Of a stretch of DNA of 18,349 nucleotides, positions 1 through 6,546 are shown piece after piece. The position numbers were made by a program, and so were the translations under genes. A model generated the notes under the pieces. It did not search any database. It saw nothing but the letters and a program-made list of their open reading frames with translations, and had not been told where the DNA came from. Origin of the DNA: Prevotellaceae bacterium UBA7028. GTDB lineage: Bacteria > Bacteroidota > Bacteroidia > Bacteroidales > Bacteroidaceae. The DNA lies in NCBI GenBank assembly GCA_002494215.1, contig DLBF01000015.1:1-18349 (forward strand). The letters run 5' to 3'. Position 1 is the first letter of the stretch; each line of letters begins with the position of its first letter.

Positions 1-53
1 AACCCCATGGCAAAGAAGCACAGCATAACGGGAATCAGCTTTTTATTATTCAT
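1..53 (-). CDS. MFS sugar transporter, N-terminal fragment (runs off the window)
   Basis: Only 17 codons are present, reading MNNKKLIPVMLCFFAMG. A short basic N-terminus followed by a hydrophobic segment that begins IPVMLCFFAMG matches, as I remember it, the start of Bacteroidales sugar permeases of the FucP/GlcP-like major facilitator superfamily. The ATG (complement of 51-53) overlaps the GH92 stop codon by 8 bases, so translation is probably coupled to the mannosidase gene. The context (mannose-6-phosphate isomerase, ROK kinase, mannosidase) fits a hexose importer in the inner membrane that brings in released mannose. A later in-frame ATG at the complement of 24-26 exists, but the overlapping start gives the more natural N-terminus. 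The family call rests on very little sequence and is an inference. Confidence 0.5.
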   Translation of the reverse strand, partial: MNNKKLIPVMLCFFAMG

Positions 54-2409
54 AAGAGTCCACGGGCTCCTTACCCATCTTAATCTGCAGCTTGCCGCCC
101 TTCACCACATCAGCGAAGGAGATGTGGGGATCAGTGAGCTTCTTGCCATTCAAGCGATACTCCTGCACGTATATCTCATCCTCGGCAGGCATATTCTTCC
201 TTGACTCATAAGTCTGGATAACGAAGTTCTTGCCGGAATAGTACTTGTCGCTCAGGCGGATAACAATCCTGTTGAAAAGCGGACTGCCCAGAGAGAACGT
301 GGGGTTGATGTCGTTCAAACCCGTCACGCTAAACAGGCCCATGCTGGAGATAACGTACCAGGCACCCAGTTGGCCCTGGTCTTCGTCCTGACCGTAGCCA
401 TAGCCGTGAATACCGTCGGTTCCATAGAACTCGTCAAGGATGGCACGTACCCACTTCTGCGTCTTTGAGGGGCGGTTGGCCTCGTTGAAGAGCCATGAGA
501 TATGCAGGCAAGGTTGGTTGCCTTGGTTGTAGAGGGTACGGAGTCCGGCAAAGGCTCCCACCTCTGTTCCGCCGCTGAAAATCTTGGGCTGAGAAAGGGT
601 GAAGATGCTGTCCAAGCGGGCGTTAAATTCCTCCTCGCCTACCTTGGCTACAAGGGCTTTGGCATCGTGGGGAACATAGAAGGTATATTGCCAGGCGTTG
701 CCTTCCTGGAATCCACGCCATACCTCCATGGGGTCGAAGTTGGGAATGAAGTTGCCCTCGGCATCCTTGGGGTGCATGAAGTTCTCCTGGTCGTCATAGA
801 TGCGCTCCCATGCCTTAGAGAGGTTCATCAACTGGTCGTATTCGGGCTTGCCCAGCGCCTTGGCCAACTGAGCGGTTGCCCATGAGGTAAAGGCATACTC
901 CAGGGTGTGGGAAGCTGAGAAGCGGAACTTCTCGGCTGGGCCGTCGGCATCCTCTACGTGAGGCACATAGCCATACTGCACAAATTCCTTGGTGTCCGAC
1001 TTGCCGGCTCCGAAGGGACGATTGTCGCCGTCCAGCTCGTTCTTCTTACAGGCCTCGTAAGCCAGTTCAACATCGAAGTCGCGGATACCGCATTGGTAAG
1101 CAGCATTGATGATGAGCGGCAACTGGTTAGTTCCCACGCCCGAAACGTAACGGCTGTTGGCCAGACCGTCACCCATCCAACCGGCATCCTTATAGACTTG
1201 CAGGTGGCTGCTGATATAGTCGGATGTATATTCTGGATAAGCCAAGATCCACAGCTGACCCAGGTTCCACTGGCCACCCCAGAAGGCATCCGTGTTGTAC
1301 ATGTTATGTACGGGCTTTCCGTCCTTCAGTTCCAGCTGACCGATGCCGCCATCGTGACGGGGATAGGCTCCGTTCACGTCGCTACACAAACCGCGGCCCA
1401 GGATGGCATGATAGAGGCCCGTATAGAACTTCTTCATATCATCATCCTTGGCAAACCTGACGTCTATGCGCCCCAGCATCTCCTGCCAAGCCTCATCGCA
1501 TTGATTCCTGGCCTCATCGAAAGTCATATCCTTGGCCTCTGTCTCGCGGTTCAGGCGGGCATTTTCAACTGAGGTATAAGAGATGCCCACAGCTGCCGTC
1601 ACCTTCTCGCCCTCCTCGGTGGGGAAGGTTACATATACGCCGGCACCAGGACCTGTAGCTTCCCGCTCACCCTCGCGGACATCAGTCCCGTTGAAAGCGC
1701 CCACAGAAGCAATCTCCTTATCCAGAACTGCCGAGAAGTAGATAGGCACCTGAGCGCCAGGTTGGTACTTCTTGACGTACTCGGGAAGGGTTATCACATA
1801 ACCCTCTATGGTCTTGCCATCCTCGCAAACCTCTACGTAAGCATCCTTTACGGCTCCACTTTCGCCAGAACGGTTACCGATGTCGAAGAGAATACGGCTC
1901 TCTTCCGACTTGGGGTAGGTATAACGCTGGAAGGCCACACGCTGGGTGGCGGTTACCTCGGCAGTAATACCATAGTCCTGAAGATAAACGGAGTAATAGC
2001 CTGCTGTGGCCTCCTCCTGGTCGTGCGAGAACTTAGAGCGATAGCCCTCGCCCTCGGAATCAACGGCTCCGGGAACAGTCTTCAGCGCTCCGCAGGTAGG
2101 CATCAGCACGATGCCTCCCACCTGAAACTCGTGAGTGCAGGGGAAGCCCTCGATAGAGCTGTCGCGGTAGTCGTAGCCTGTTGCCTCCCAACCATCCTTG
2201 TTGCCCAAGTGGCCGTTGGTGCTGGGCCCGGGCTTGGCCATACCGAAGGGCATAGCACCAGGGGCGAAGTGAAAGTAACGGCAATGAGCCGTACCAATAC
2301 GCGGTTCCACATACTGAGAGTAAACCTGCGGAATAGTCTCAGGGTCATCACAACTTACCAAGGCGCCTATGGCGCAAGCAAGCAACAAGAATGGTTTTTT
2401 AATTTTCAT
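46..2409 (-). CDS. GH92-family alpha-mannosidase, lipoprotein
   Basis: The 787-residue protein is a glycoside hydrolase of family 92, calcium-dependent exo-acting alpha-mannosidases that trim mannose from N-glycans and yeast mannan. It starts with a lipoprotein signal (ACAIGALVSC, lipidated Cys20) followed by Asp-Asp, the acidic signature that often directs Bacteroidetes lipoproteins to the cell surface. YVEPRIGT near residue 35 corresponds to the family's opening VxPxIGT motif. The N-terminal beta-sandwich is followed from about residue 300 by an alpha-helical barrel. The acidic stretch GQDEDQGQLGAWYV (Asp675-Glu676-Asp677) corresponds to the catalytic (N/D)DxGQ region. The usual HxxPYLYN segment reads LHISWLFNEANRP, so this is a divergent member and its linkage preference cannot be read from sequence. 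It is third in the minus-strand mannose operon, 65 bp after the ROK gene, and overlaps the transporter start. Confidence 0.9.
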   Translation of the reverse strand: MKIKKPFLLLACAIGALVSCDDPETIPQVYSQYVEPRIGTAHCRYFHFAPGAMPFGMAKPGPSTNGHLGNKDGWEATGYDYRDSSIEGFPCTHEFQVGGIVLMPTCGALKTVPGAVDSEGEGYRSKFSHDQEEATAGYYSVYLQDYGITAEVTATQRVAFQRYTYPKSEESRILFDIGNRSGESGAVKDAYVEVCEDGKTIEGYVITLPEYVKKYQPGAQVPIYFSAVLDKEIASVGAFNGTDVREGEREATGPGAGVYVTFPTEEGEKVTAAVGISYTSVENARLNRETEAKDMTFDEARNQCDEAWQEMLGRIDVRFAKDDDMKKFYTGLYHAILGRGLCSDVNGAYPRHDGGIGQLELKDGKPVHNMYNTDAFWGGQWNLGQLWILAYPEYTSDYISSHLQVYKDAGWMGDGLANSRYVSGVGTNQLPLIINAAYQCGIRDFDVELAYEACKKNELDGDNRPFGAGKSDTKEFVQYGYVPHVEDADGPAEKFRFSASHTLEYAFTSWATAQLAKALGKPEYDQLMNLSKAWERIYDDQENFMHPKDAEGNFIPNFDPMEVWRGFQEGNAWQYTFYVPHDAKALVAKVGEEEFNARLDSIFTLSQPKIFSGGTEVGAFAGLRTLYNQGNQPCLHISWLFNEANRPSKTQKWVRAILDEFYGTDGIHGYGYGQDEDQGQLGAWYVISSMGLFSVTGLNDINPTFSLGSPLFNRIVIRLSDKYYSGKNFVIQTYESRKNMPAEDEIYVQEYRLNGKKLTDPHISFADVVKGGKLQIKMGKEPVDSYE

Positions 2410-2430
2410 TGAATATTGAATATTATTATG

Positions 2431-2479
2431 TCTAAAGTCTAGAGTCTAAAGCCTAAGGTCTAAAACCTAAAGCCTCACT
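2431..2479. repeat. 7-bp tandem repeat array (TCTAAAG)
   Basis: About seven head-to-tail copies of a degenerate heptamer read TCTAAAG, TCTAGAG, TCTAAAG, CCTAAGG, TCTAAAA, CCTAAAG, CCTCACT. The array fills most of the 65-bp gap between the ROK kinase and GH92 genes, and its last unit includes the ROK stop codon (complement of 2475-2477). It has no obvious promoter or stable hairpin. It is probably one of the short intergenic repeats common in Bacteroidales and may vary in copy number between strains. Confidence 0.7.
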
Positions 2480-3569
2480 TTTTTAACTGATTTAATGCAA
2501 AGTTGTAGGCACCCAGGTTAATGGCCTTGCTGGCTCCCAACTCGGAAACGCAAACGGCGACCTTACGCTGAGCACAGTAGAGAACCTTCTGGTCGGTATG
2601 GGGAACATTAACATAGATGTCCTTGTCCTCAAGGAAGGCTGAACGCTGCTGGGGATTCTCGAAGTTGTAAACCTCGCTTTGGAGGGTGGGAAGCAGATTG
2701 CCTGTGAATGTTCCAGCAGGACGAGCAAATTCCTCCATCATGCCAGGCAAAATCCACTTGGCGTTATGAGACAGGCCACCGCCTATTACCACAATACCAT
2801 CCACGATGTTCAGCACGTTCACCAAAGCAGCGGCTGTTACCTGTCCCAACTGGCGGAAGCTCTCCTGAGCAGCCTTCATATTACCAGGACGGGTACCGTT
2901 AGCAATATCACCGATATCCTTGGGAGTAAGGTCGCCAACAGGCTCGTGCGACATCTCGGCATACACTCTGCGGACAGCACGGATGCTGACGCTCTCCTCG
3001 GCAATCACAAAGGGATACATGCCATTGCGCATACACCACACATCACCACCGCAACCGTTATCGCCAGTCAGCAGCACCTTGTCAATTACCACACCGCAAC
3101 CGAAGCCGGTACCCAGCGTGATACCTATCATATTCTTATAACGACGCTTGCAGCCGCTCTCCTCCAAGGCTTTGTTCACACGTGGAAGGGCTCCGGCCAA
3201 TGCCTCGCCGTAGGCAAACAGATTGCCGTCATTATTCACAAAAACGGGAATACCGAACACACTCTCCAGGTACGGTCCCAGGGGCACACCGCCACGGAAA
3301 GAGGGGAAATTGGGCAGGTCGCCAATCACGCCATGCTCATAGTCGGCAGGGCCGGGGAAGGCAAAACTGATGGCCACGGGCTCCACATCCAACTTCTCCT
3401 TTACCGTAGTAAAGCCCTGTACTAATGTTGCCAGGCACCCCTCCGTATCAGTTGTCACCGCCTTCAGGTGTACAGGCTCCACAATCTCCTCGTTGTCGCA
3501 AATGGCTGAGAACACAAAGTTCGTTCCGCCGGCATCCAGCGTCAGCACAATCTTCTTGTCGTTAGTCAT
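2475..3569 (-). CDS. ROK-family sugar kinase (probable hexose/mannose kinase)
   Basis: The 364-residue protein has the ROK fold: phosphate-binding DAGGTN at residues 12-17, the FVNNDGN segment carrying the expected catalytic Asp114, and the second nucleotide-binding loop GITLGTGFGCG. There is no N-terminal helix-turn-helix, so it should be a cytoplasmic ATP-dependent sugar kinase and not a ROK repressor. Lying between a mannose-6-phosphate isomerase (34 bp upstream) and an alpha-mannosidase (65 bp downstream), it most plausibly phosphorylates mannose; substrate is inferred from context. The canonical ROK zinc motif (CxCGxxGCxE) is absent. The equivalent region reads NGCGGDVWCM, with only Cys173 and Cys179. 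It also has a longer C-terminal portion than the usual family length of about 300. Confidence 0.85.
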   Translation of the reverse strand: MTNDKKIVLTLDAGGTNFVFSAICDNEEIVEPVHLKAVTTDTEGCLATLVQGFTTVKEKLDVEPVAISFAFPGPADYEHGVIGDLPNFPSFRGGVPLGPYLESVFGIPVFVNNDGNLFAYGEALAGALPRVNKALEESGCKRRYKNMIGITLGTGFGCGVVIDKVLLTGDNGCGGDVWCMRNGMYPFVIAEESVSIRAVRRVYAEMSHEPVGDLTPKDIGDIANGTRPGNMKAAQESFRQLGQVTAAALVNVLNIVDGIVVIGGGLSHNAKWILPGMMEEFARPAGTFTGNLLPTLQSEVYNFENPQQRSAFLEDKDIYVNVPHTDQKVLYCAQRKVAVCVSELGASKAINLGAYNFALNQLKK

Positions 3570-3603
3570 AATGTCAGGTTTTATCAGTTAATGTTTTCTG
3601 CTA

Positions 3604-5349
3604 TTATCTAATGTATGCCTTAATGGTCTTGCATTCCTCATCACCCACAGGAGTAATGGTATAGCGGCCGATGCAGGCGGGGATGATGAATGTCTCGGCA
3701 TAATGAACGGTGAAGGGTTCGAACTTACCTTCGGGGCTTTCCACCACGGCCTCGTAGCCGTCCACCAGGTTCAGCACGTTCACGCCTCCGTTGGTATTGT
3801 GCTCTACAGTTTTGGTGAAGGTATGGCGGCGGGTCTCGATGAACTCATTGGGATGCAGGCCGGTACGCTCCTCCATGATGCCGTCCTCCTCGTGTAGCAC
3901 CTCGAAGTGGTTGCGGATATTCCGGTTCACCCACTCGGTGGTGCGGTTCCACTGGATAACGTGCTTGCCGCGCTCTACATTGATGGGGCGGGGCTTGCCG
4001 TCCAAGCCCAGACGGTTCCAGTCCCATAGCTTGAAGGTGAAGATGCTGGGCGTACTGCTGATTTCCAACACCATGCTATCGTGTCCACTGCAATGGATAG
4101 TACCCGCAGGAATCAAGTAATGGTCGTGCTTCTTGGCGGGGAACTTGTTCACGTACTGCTCGGCGGGGAAGCAGATTTCGCCCCGCTGGGCTGCCCGCAG
4201 GTCTTTTATCATCTGACGCTCATCAATATCTTCCTTGAGTCCCAGATAGACCACAGCATCCTCGCCGGCATCCAGCAGGTAGTAGCTCTCGTCCTGCGTA
4301 TAGGGCATGCCGAACTCGCGCTGGAAGAACTCGTTGGTGGGATGTACCTGCAGGCTGAGGTTGCCGCCTCCCATGGTATCCAGGAAGTCGAAACGGATGG
4401 GGAAACTTTTGCCGAAGCGGGCCCATACCTGTTCGCCCAGCAGCTGGCGGCTGAACATGAGCACGAGGTCCTGCGAGGGGAACTCTACCAGCACACCGTC
4501 CAGATTCAGGTAGAGGCTGTTCTCCTCGGGCACGCAGTCAAAGCACCAGCCGTAATTCTGTTGTTCGCGGGGCAGGTCGCACACTTCCTTCATCCACTGG
4601 CCTCCCCAGGGGGCGGGGTCGAAGAAGGGTACTACGCGGAAGGGGCTGCGAACGGTGCGCTCCATGCCCTGACGGAACTGCTGTTCGCTGATCATCTTAG
4701 GCTGCTGGCGGTTGTTGCTGTCTATCCAGTACTGGATACGGCCGGAATGCATCAGCTCGTCCTTATAGTGGTCCGCAATGTTCCAGTCGTTGAAATAACC
4801 GCGCTTATATTGTCTGGAGGGCTCCTCCTGGCTGTTGTCGATACCCAGGGCCTTCACCTCGTGCCGGCGGAATCGCTGCTGAATCTCCCAGCGGGCCATA
4901 TCGGCGTAAACTATGGGGAGCCCCCTCTCCGCTCCCCCTTTGGGGGAGTACTTTTCCGCAACAAACGCCGCACCAGTTCCGATGATGATGCAATTCCCCA
5001 CCTCCCATTTGGGGGAGGAGGGGTTAGGGGTTGGAGAGGGGCCGAAATATTCTTCCAAACGAATATTCGACATGTATCCGAACAGCACGTCGTCCGTGAT
5101 GAAACGTTCCGTAAGCTGGCGGATTTCCTCCTCGGGCCGCATCAGGGTGCGGGTATCTATGATCTTACGCCCTGTCTTGGCAAAGGCTGCAAGAAAGTCC
5201 TCCTCATAAGTTCCGGGGTAAAGGTCGATGGCCCACACCGGCTCGTCGGCCCATTGCTCATTCAATGTAGATACAATCTTCTCCCAGCCGATAACTGCCA
5301 TACCGTCCGTACGGGTGCTGGGAAACTTGTCATAATTACTTTTTCTCAT
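3604..5349 (-). CDS. manA: Class I mannose-6-phosphate isomerase with N-terminal extension
   Basis: The 581-residue enzyme should interconvert mannose-6-phosphate and fructose-6-phosphate in the cytoplasm, the last step of this mannose operon. The C-terminal half carries the cupin-type zinc site: LSLQVHP (Gln334, His336), a Glu-rich DESYYLL segment, and PAGTIHCSG (His419). The first 230 or so residues form an extra domain, seen in Bacteroidetes isomerases, containing GTGAAFVAE and VYADMARWEIQ. I chose the start MRKSNYDKF because it lies about 24 nt downstream of a TACCTTTG promoter box. An upstream in-frame ATG near 5496 would add 49 low-complexity Lys/Phe-rich residues encoded upstream of that promoter. 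Residues about 103-118 (GPSPTPNPSSPKWEVG) and 135-143 (SPKGGAERG) are encoded by the arms of a GC-rich palindromic repeat also found at 7918-8035, so this gene carries an in-frame repeat insertion. Confidence 0.9.
   Translation of the reverse strand: MRKSNYDKFPSTRTDGMAVIGWEKIVSTLNEQWADEPVWAIDLYPGTYEEDFLAAFAKTGRKIIDTRTLMRPEEEIRQLTERFITDDVLFGYMSNIRLEEYFGPSPTPNPSSPKWEVGNCIIIGTGAAFVAEKYSPKGGAERGLPIVYADMARWEIQQRFRRHEVKALGIDNSQEEPSRQYKRGYFNDWNIADHYKDELMHSGRIQYWIDSNNRQQPKMISEQQFRQGMERTVRSPFRVVPFFDPAPWGGQWMKEVCDLPREQQNYGWCFDCVPEENSLYLNLDGVLVEFPSQDLVLMFSRQLLGEQVWARFGKSFPIRFDFLDTMGGGNLSLQVHPTNEFFQREFGMPYTQDESYYLLDAGEDAVVYLGLKEDIDERQMIKDLRAAQRGEICFPAEQYVNKFPAKKHDHYLIPAGTIHCSGHDSMVLEISSTPSIFTFKLWDWNRLGLDGKPRPINVERGKHVIQWNRTTEWVNRNIRNHFEVLHEEDGIMEERTGLHPNEFIETRRHTFTKTVEHNTNGGVNVLNLVDGYEAVVESPEGKFEPFTVHYAETFIIPACIGRYTITPVGDEECKTIKAYIR
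4921..5043. repeat. GC-rich palindromic element inside the manA coding sequence
   Basis: The left arm at 4921-4948 (CCCCCTCTCC...TTTGGGGGAG) and the right arm at 5001-5043 (CCTCCCATTTGGGGGAGG...GAGAGGGGCC) are inverted relatives of each other and bracket 52 bp. The right arm shares CTCCCATTTGGGGGAGG, GTTAGGG and AGAGGGGCCGAA with the right arm of the element before rbfA (8003-8035). Here the arms are translated in frame as part of the isomerase. The 52 bp between them encode the conserved-looking IIIGTGAAFVAE segment. Confidence 0.8.
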
Positions 5350-5372
5350 TAGTCTTTTGTTGGTTTTCACGG

Positions 5373-5380
5373 CAAAGGTA
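5373..5380 (-). promoter_or_regulatory. Candidate -7 box of the mannose operon promoter
   Basis: On the minus strand this reads TACCTTTG, a perfect match to the Bacteroidetes -7 consensus TAnnTTTG. It lies 23 bp upstream of the manA ATG. No TTG is found at the usual 19-21 bp upstream spacing, so the -33 box is weak or absent and expression may need an activator. Two short perfect inverted repeats lie further upstream, CTTCTTTT/AAAAGAAG (5425-5444) and TTTGTTT/AAACAAA (5454-5479). No function is visible for them. Confidence 0.45.
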
Positions 5381-5494
5381 GTGAGAAGTAAGCAAAAGAA
5401 AAAAGGAAAAGCACATTTTCTTTTCTTCTTTTTCCTAAAAGAAGTCAAAAGGGTTTGTTTTTTTTCGATAAGAAACAAATTCTTCTTCACAACC

Positions 5495-5668
5495 ACCCGC
5501 CCCTCCTTGCCTAAGGAGGGTACCTACCCCCTCCAAACCTCCCCACAACATTGGGGGAGGCTTAGTTGACTACGGCAGCATACGCCGCCTCCGTCAAGGT
5601 TTTGGTATGGCTCACAAGCTTTCGCCCTTCGGGTGAGCCATGGTTTACGCCCACCCGAGGGAGGGGGG
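5495..5668. repeat. Cluster of GC-rich palindromes between manA and the lipoprotein gene
   Basis: This fills about half of the 327-bp gap between genes. It contains a perfect hairpin CCCTCCTT-gcct-AAGGAGGG (5501-5520), a CCTCCCC/GGGGGAGG inverted pair (5538-5560), and a perfect 9-bp inverted repeat ATGGCTCAC/GTGAGCCAT (5607-5641) with an inner CCC-ttc-GGG. It ends in a G-rich arm (about 5651-5671) next to the lipoprotein stop codon. The C-rich and G-rich arms resemble those of the elements at 4921 and 7918. Since it follows the lipoprotein gene, its hairpins could stop or stabilise that transcript. No open reading frame is supported here. Confidence 0.65.
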
Positions 5669-5676
5669 GGAGTTTT

Positions 5677-6231
5677 TCAAAAGCTGGGTTCAGCACTTCC
5701 CTTTTGGTATTCTGTCCAACCGTCTTTGTTTTTGAATAAGAAGCCGTCTAAACGGAGAATGCTTTGGTCCAAAAGACTGAACGACATATTATTGCTGTAA
5801 GCGACAAACATGTGCTCCTCGCTGTCAAAATCAGCACGAAGACAGATCCTATCCTCCCCTGTTCCGTCATCGTCCCTCTCCCATTGTAGCCTCCAAGTTC
5901 CCGAAAACGTTCCGTTCTCCTCTTCCACATCTTCCCAGTCTGTATATCGTTTCTCACCGTCAATGGCAACAATTTGTCGCACCTGCCACTTCCTTATGCC
6001 GCTTAACTTTCCGTCGGCTTGGAATGTAAGTTGTTCAAAGTAGCGATGCCTCTCCGTAACTTGCTCGACGTGCCACGTACCCTCGATGAGTGGTGTGTAT
6101 TCCTTCTGTAATTGTTCTGTTTTCTCATGCGCCTCCGGATCTGCCCATTGCGCTTCACAACTACATGAAGCTATAGAAAATACAGAAGCGATAATAACGA
6201 TTGCGTTTCTCCAAAATCTCATCTTTTTCAT
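5677..6231 (-). CDS. Small lipoprotein of unknown function, possible lipocalin-like fold
   Basis: I do not recognise this 184-residue protein. It begins with a basic N-terminus and a hydrophobic stretch ending in the lipobox SIASC, giving a lipidated Cys23 followed by a second Cys at position 25. The mature part has the pattern LIEGTWHVEQVT, YFEQLTFQADGKLSG and GTFSGTWRLQWE: alternating short strands with repeated GTW turns, reminiscent of small lipocalin-like Bacteroidetes lipoproteins. That fold is a guess from pattern only. The gene stands alone between the mannose operon and the divergent aminopeptidase gene. No good TAnnTTTG promoter is visible upstream, and the palindrome cluster at 5495-5668 sits directly downstream. 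Confidence 0.75.
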   Translation of the reverse strand: MKKMRFWRNAIVIIASVFSIASCSCEAQWADPEAHEKTEQLQKEYTPLIEGTWHVEQVTERHRYFEQLTFQADGKLSGIRKWQVRQIVAIDGEKRYTDWEDVEEENGTFSGTWRLQWERDDDGTGEDRICLRADFDSEEHMFVAYSNNMSFSLLDQSILRLDGFLFKNKDGWTEYQKGSAEPSF

Positions 6232-6411
6232 TTCTTTTGTTTTTACTTTTTATTGTTATAACGGGGAAAGAATTCCTCATTGTGTATAGAAGATGGAATT
6301 TTAAGAATTATTTGCTAAGGTCGTCGTAAATTAACAAAATTACAGAATCCATAAAGGGGATGAGGGTAAACACTTCCGACCGGAAACAGAATAGAAAAGC
6401 CTGTTTTTCTT

Positions 6412-6441
6412 TTGCTTTTCGCTCGCTTAATCGTACCTTTG
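6412..6441 (+). promoter_or_regulatory. Upstream promoter P1 of the aminopeptidase gene
   Basis: TTG at 6412-6414, a 19-bp spacer and TACCTTTG at 6434-6441 match the Bacteroidetes promoter consensus. The spacer contains CGCTCGCTTAATCG, almost identical to the spacer of P2. The -7 box runs directly into an inverted repeat, GAGAC-taac-GTCTC (6441-6454), which would lie at the start of the P1 transcript. Confidence 0.65.
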
Positions 6442-6493
6442 AGACTAACGTCTCGAAAATACTACCGTTCGGGAATAAAAATAAAGTTTTATT

Positions 6494-6523
6494 TTGTATT
6501 CCGCTCACTTAATCGTATTTTTG
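6494..6523 (+). promoter_or_regulatory. Downstream promoter P2 of the aminopeptidase gene
   Basis: TTG at 6494-6496, a 19-bp spacer and TATTTTTG at 6516-6523 form a consensus Bacteroidetes promoter. The leader to the ATG at 6547 is then only about 15-20 nt. P2 lies 82 bp after P1 and repeats its sequence. The same paired arrangement, with the same CGCTCACTT spacer, precedes leuS (18045-18074). Confidence 0.75.
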
Positions 6524-6546
6524 TCCCCAAATTATAATATAAGGAT

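Noticed and set aside
958..1572. 204-residue plus-strand frame within the GH92 gene
   Set aside because: It is a shadow of the mannosidase; composition and lack of motifs give no support.
4081..5352. 423-residue open frame on the plus strand opposite manA
   Set aside because: It is fully antisense to a gene with clear zinc-site motifs, its translation matches no pattern I know, and the G+C-rich coding sequence favours long shadow frames.
5350..5496. Upstream start adding 49 residues to the isomerase
   Set aside because: The added residues are low-complexity Lys/Phe-rich sequence, and the candidate promoter box at 5373-5380 lies downstream of that ATG.
6308..6508. 66-residue minus-strand frame between the lipoprotein and pepC genes
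   Set aside because: It runs through the tandem promoter element on the opposite strand and has no domain or start signal.
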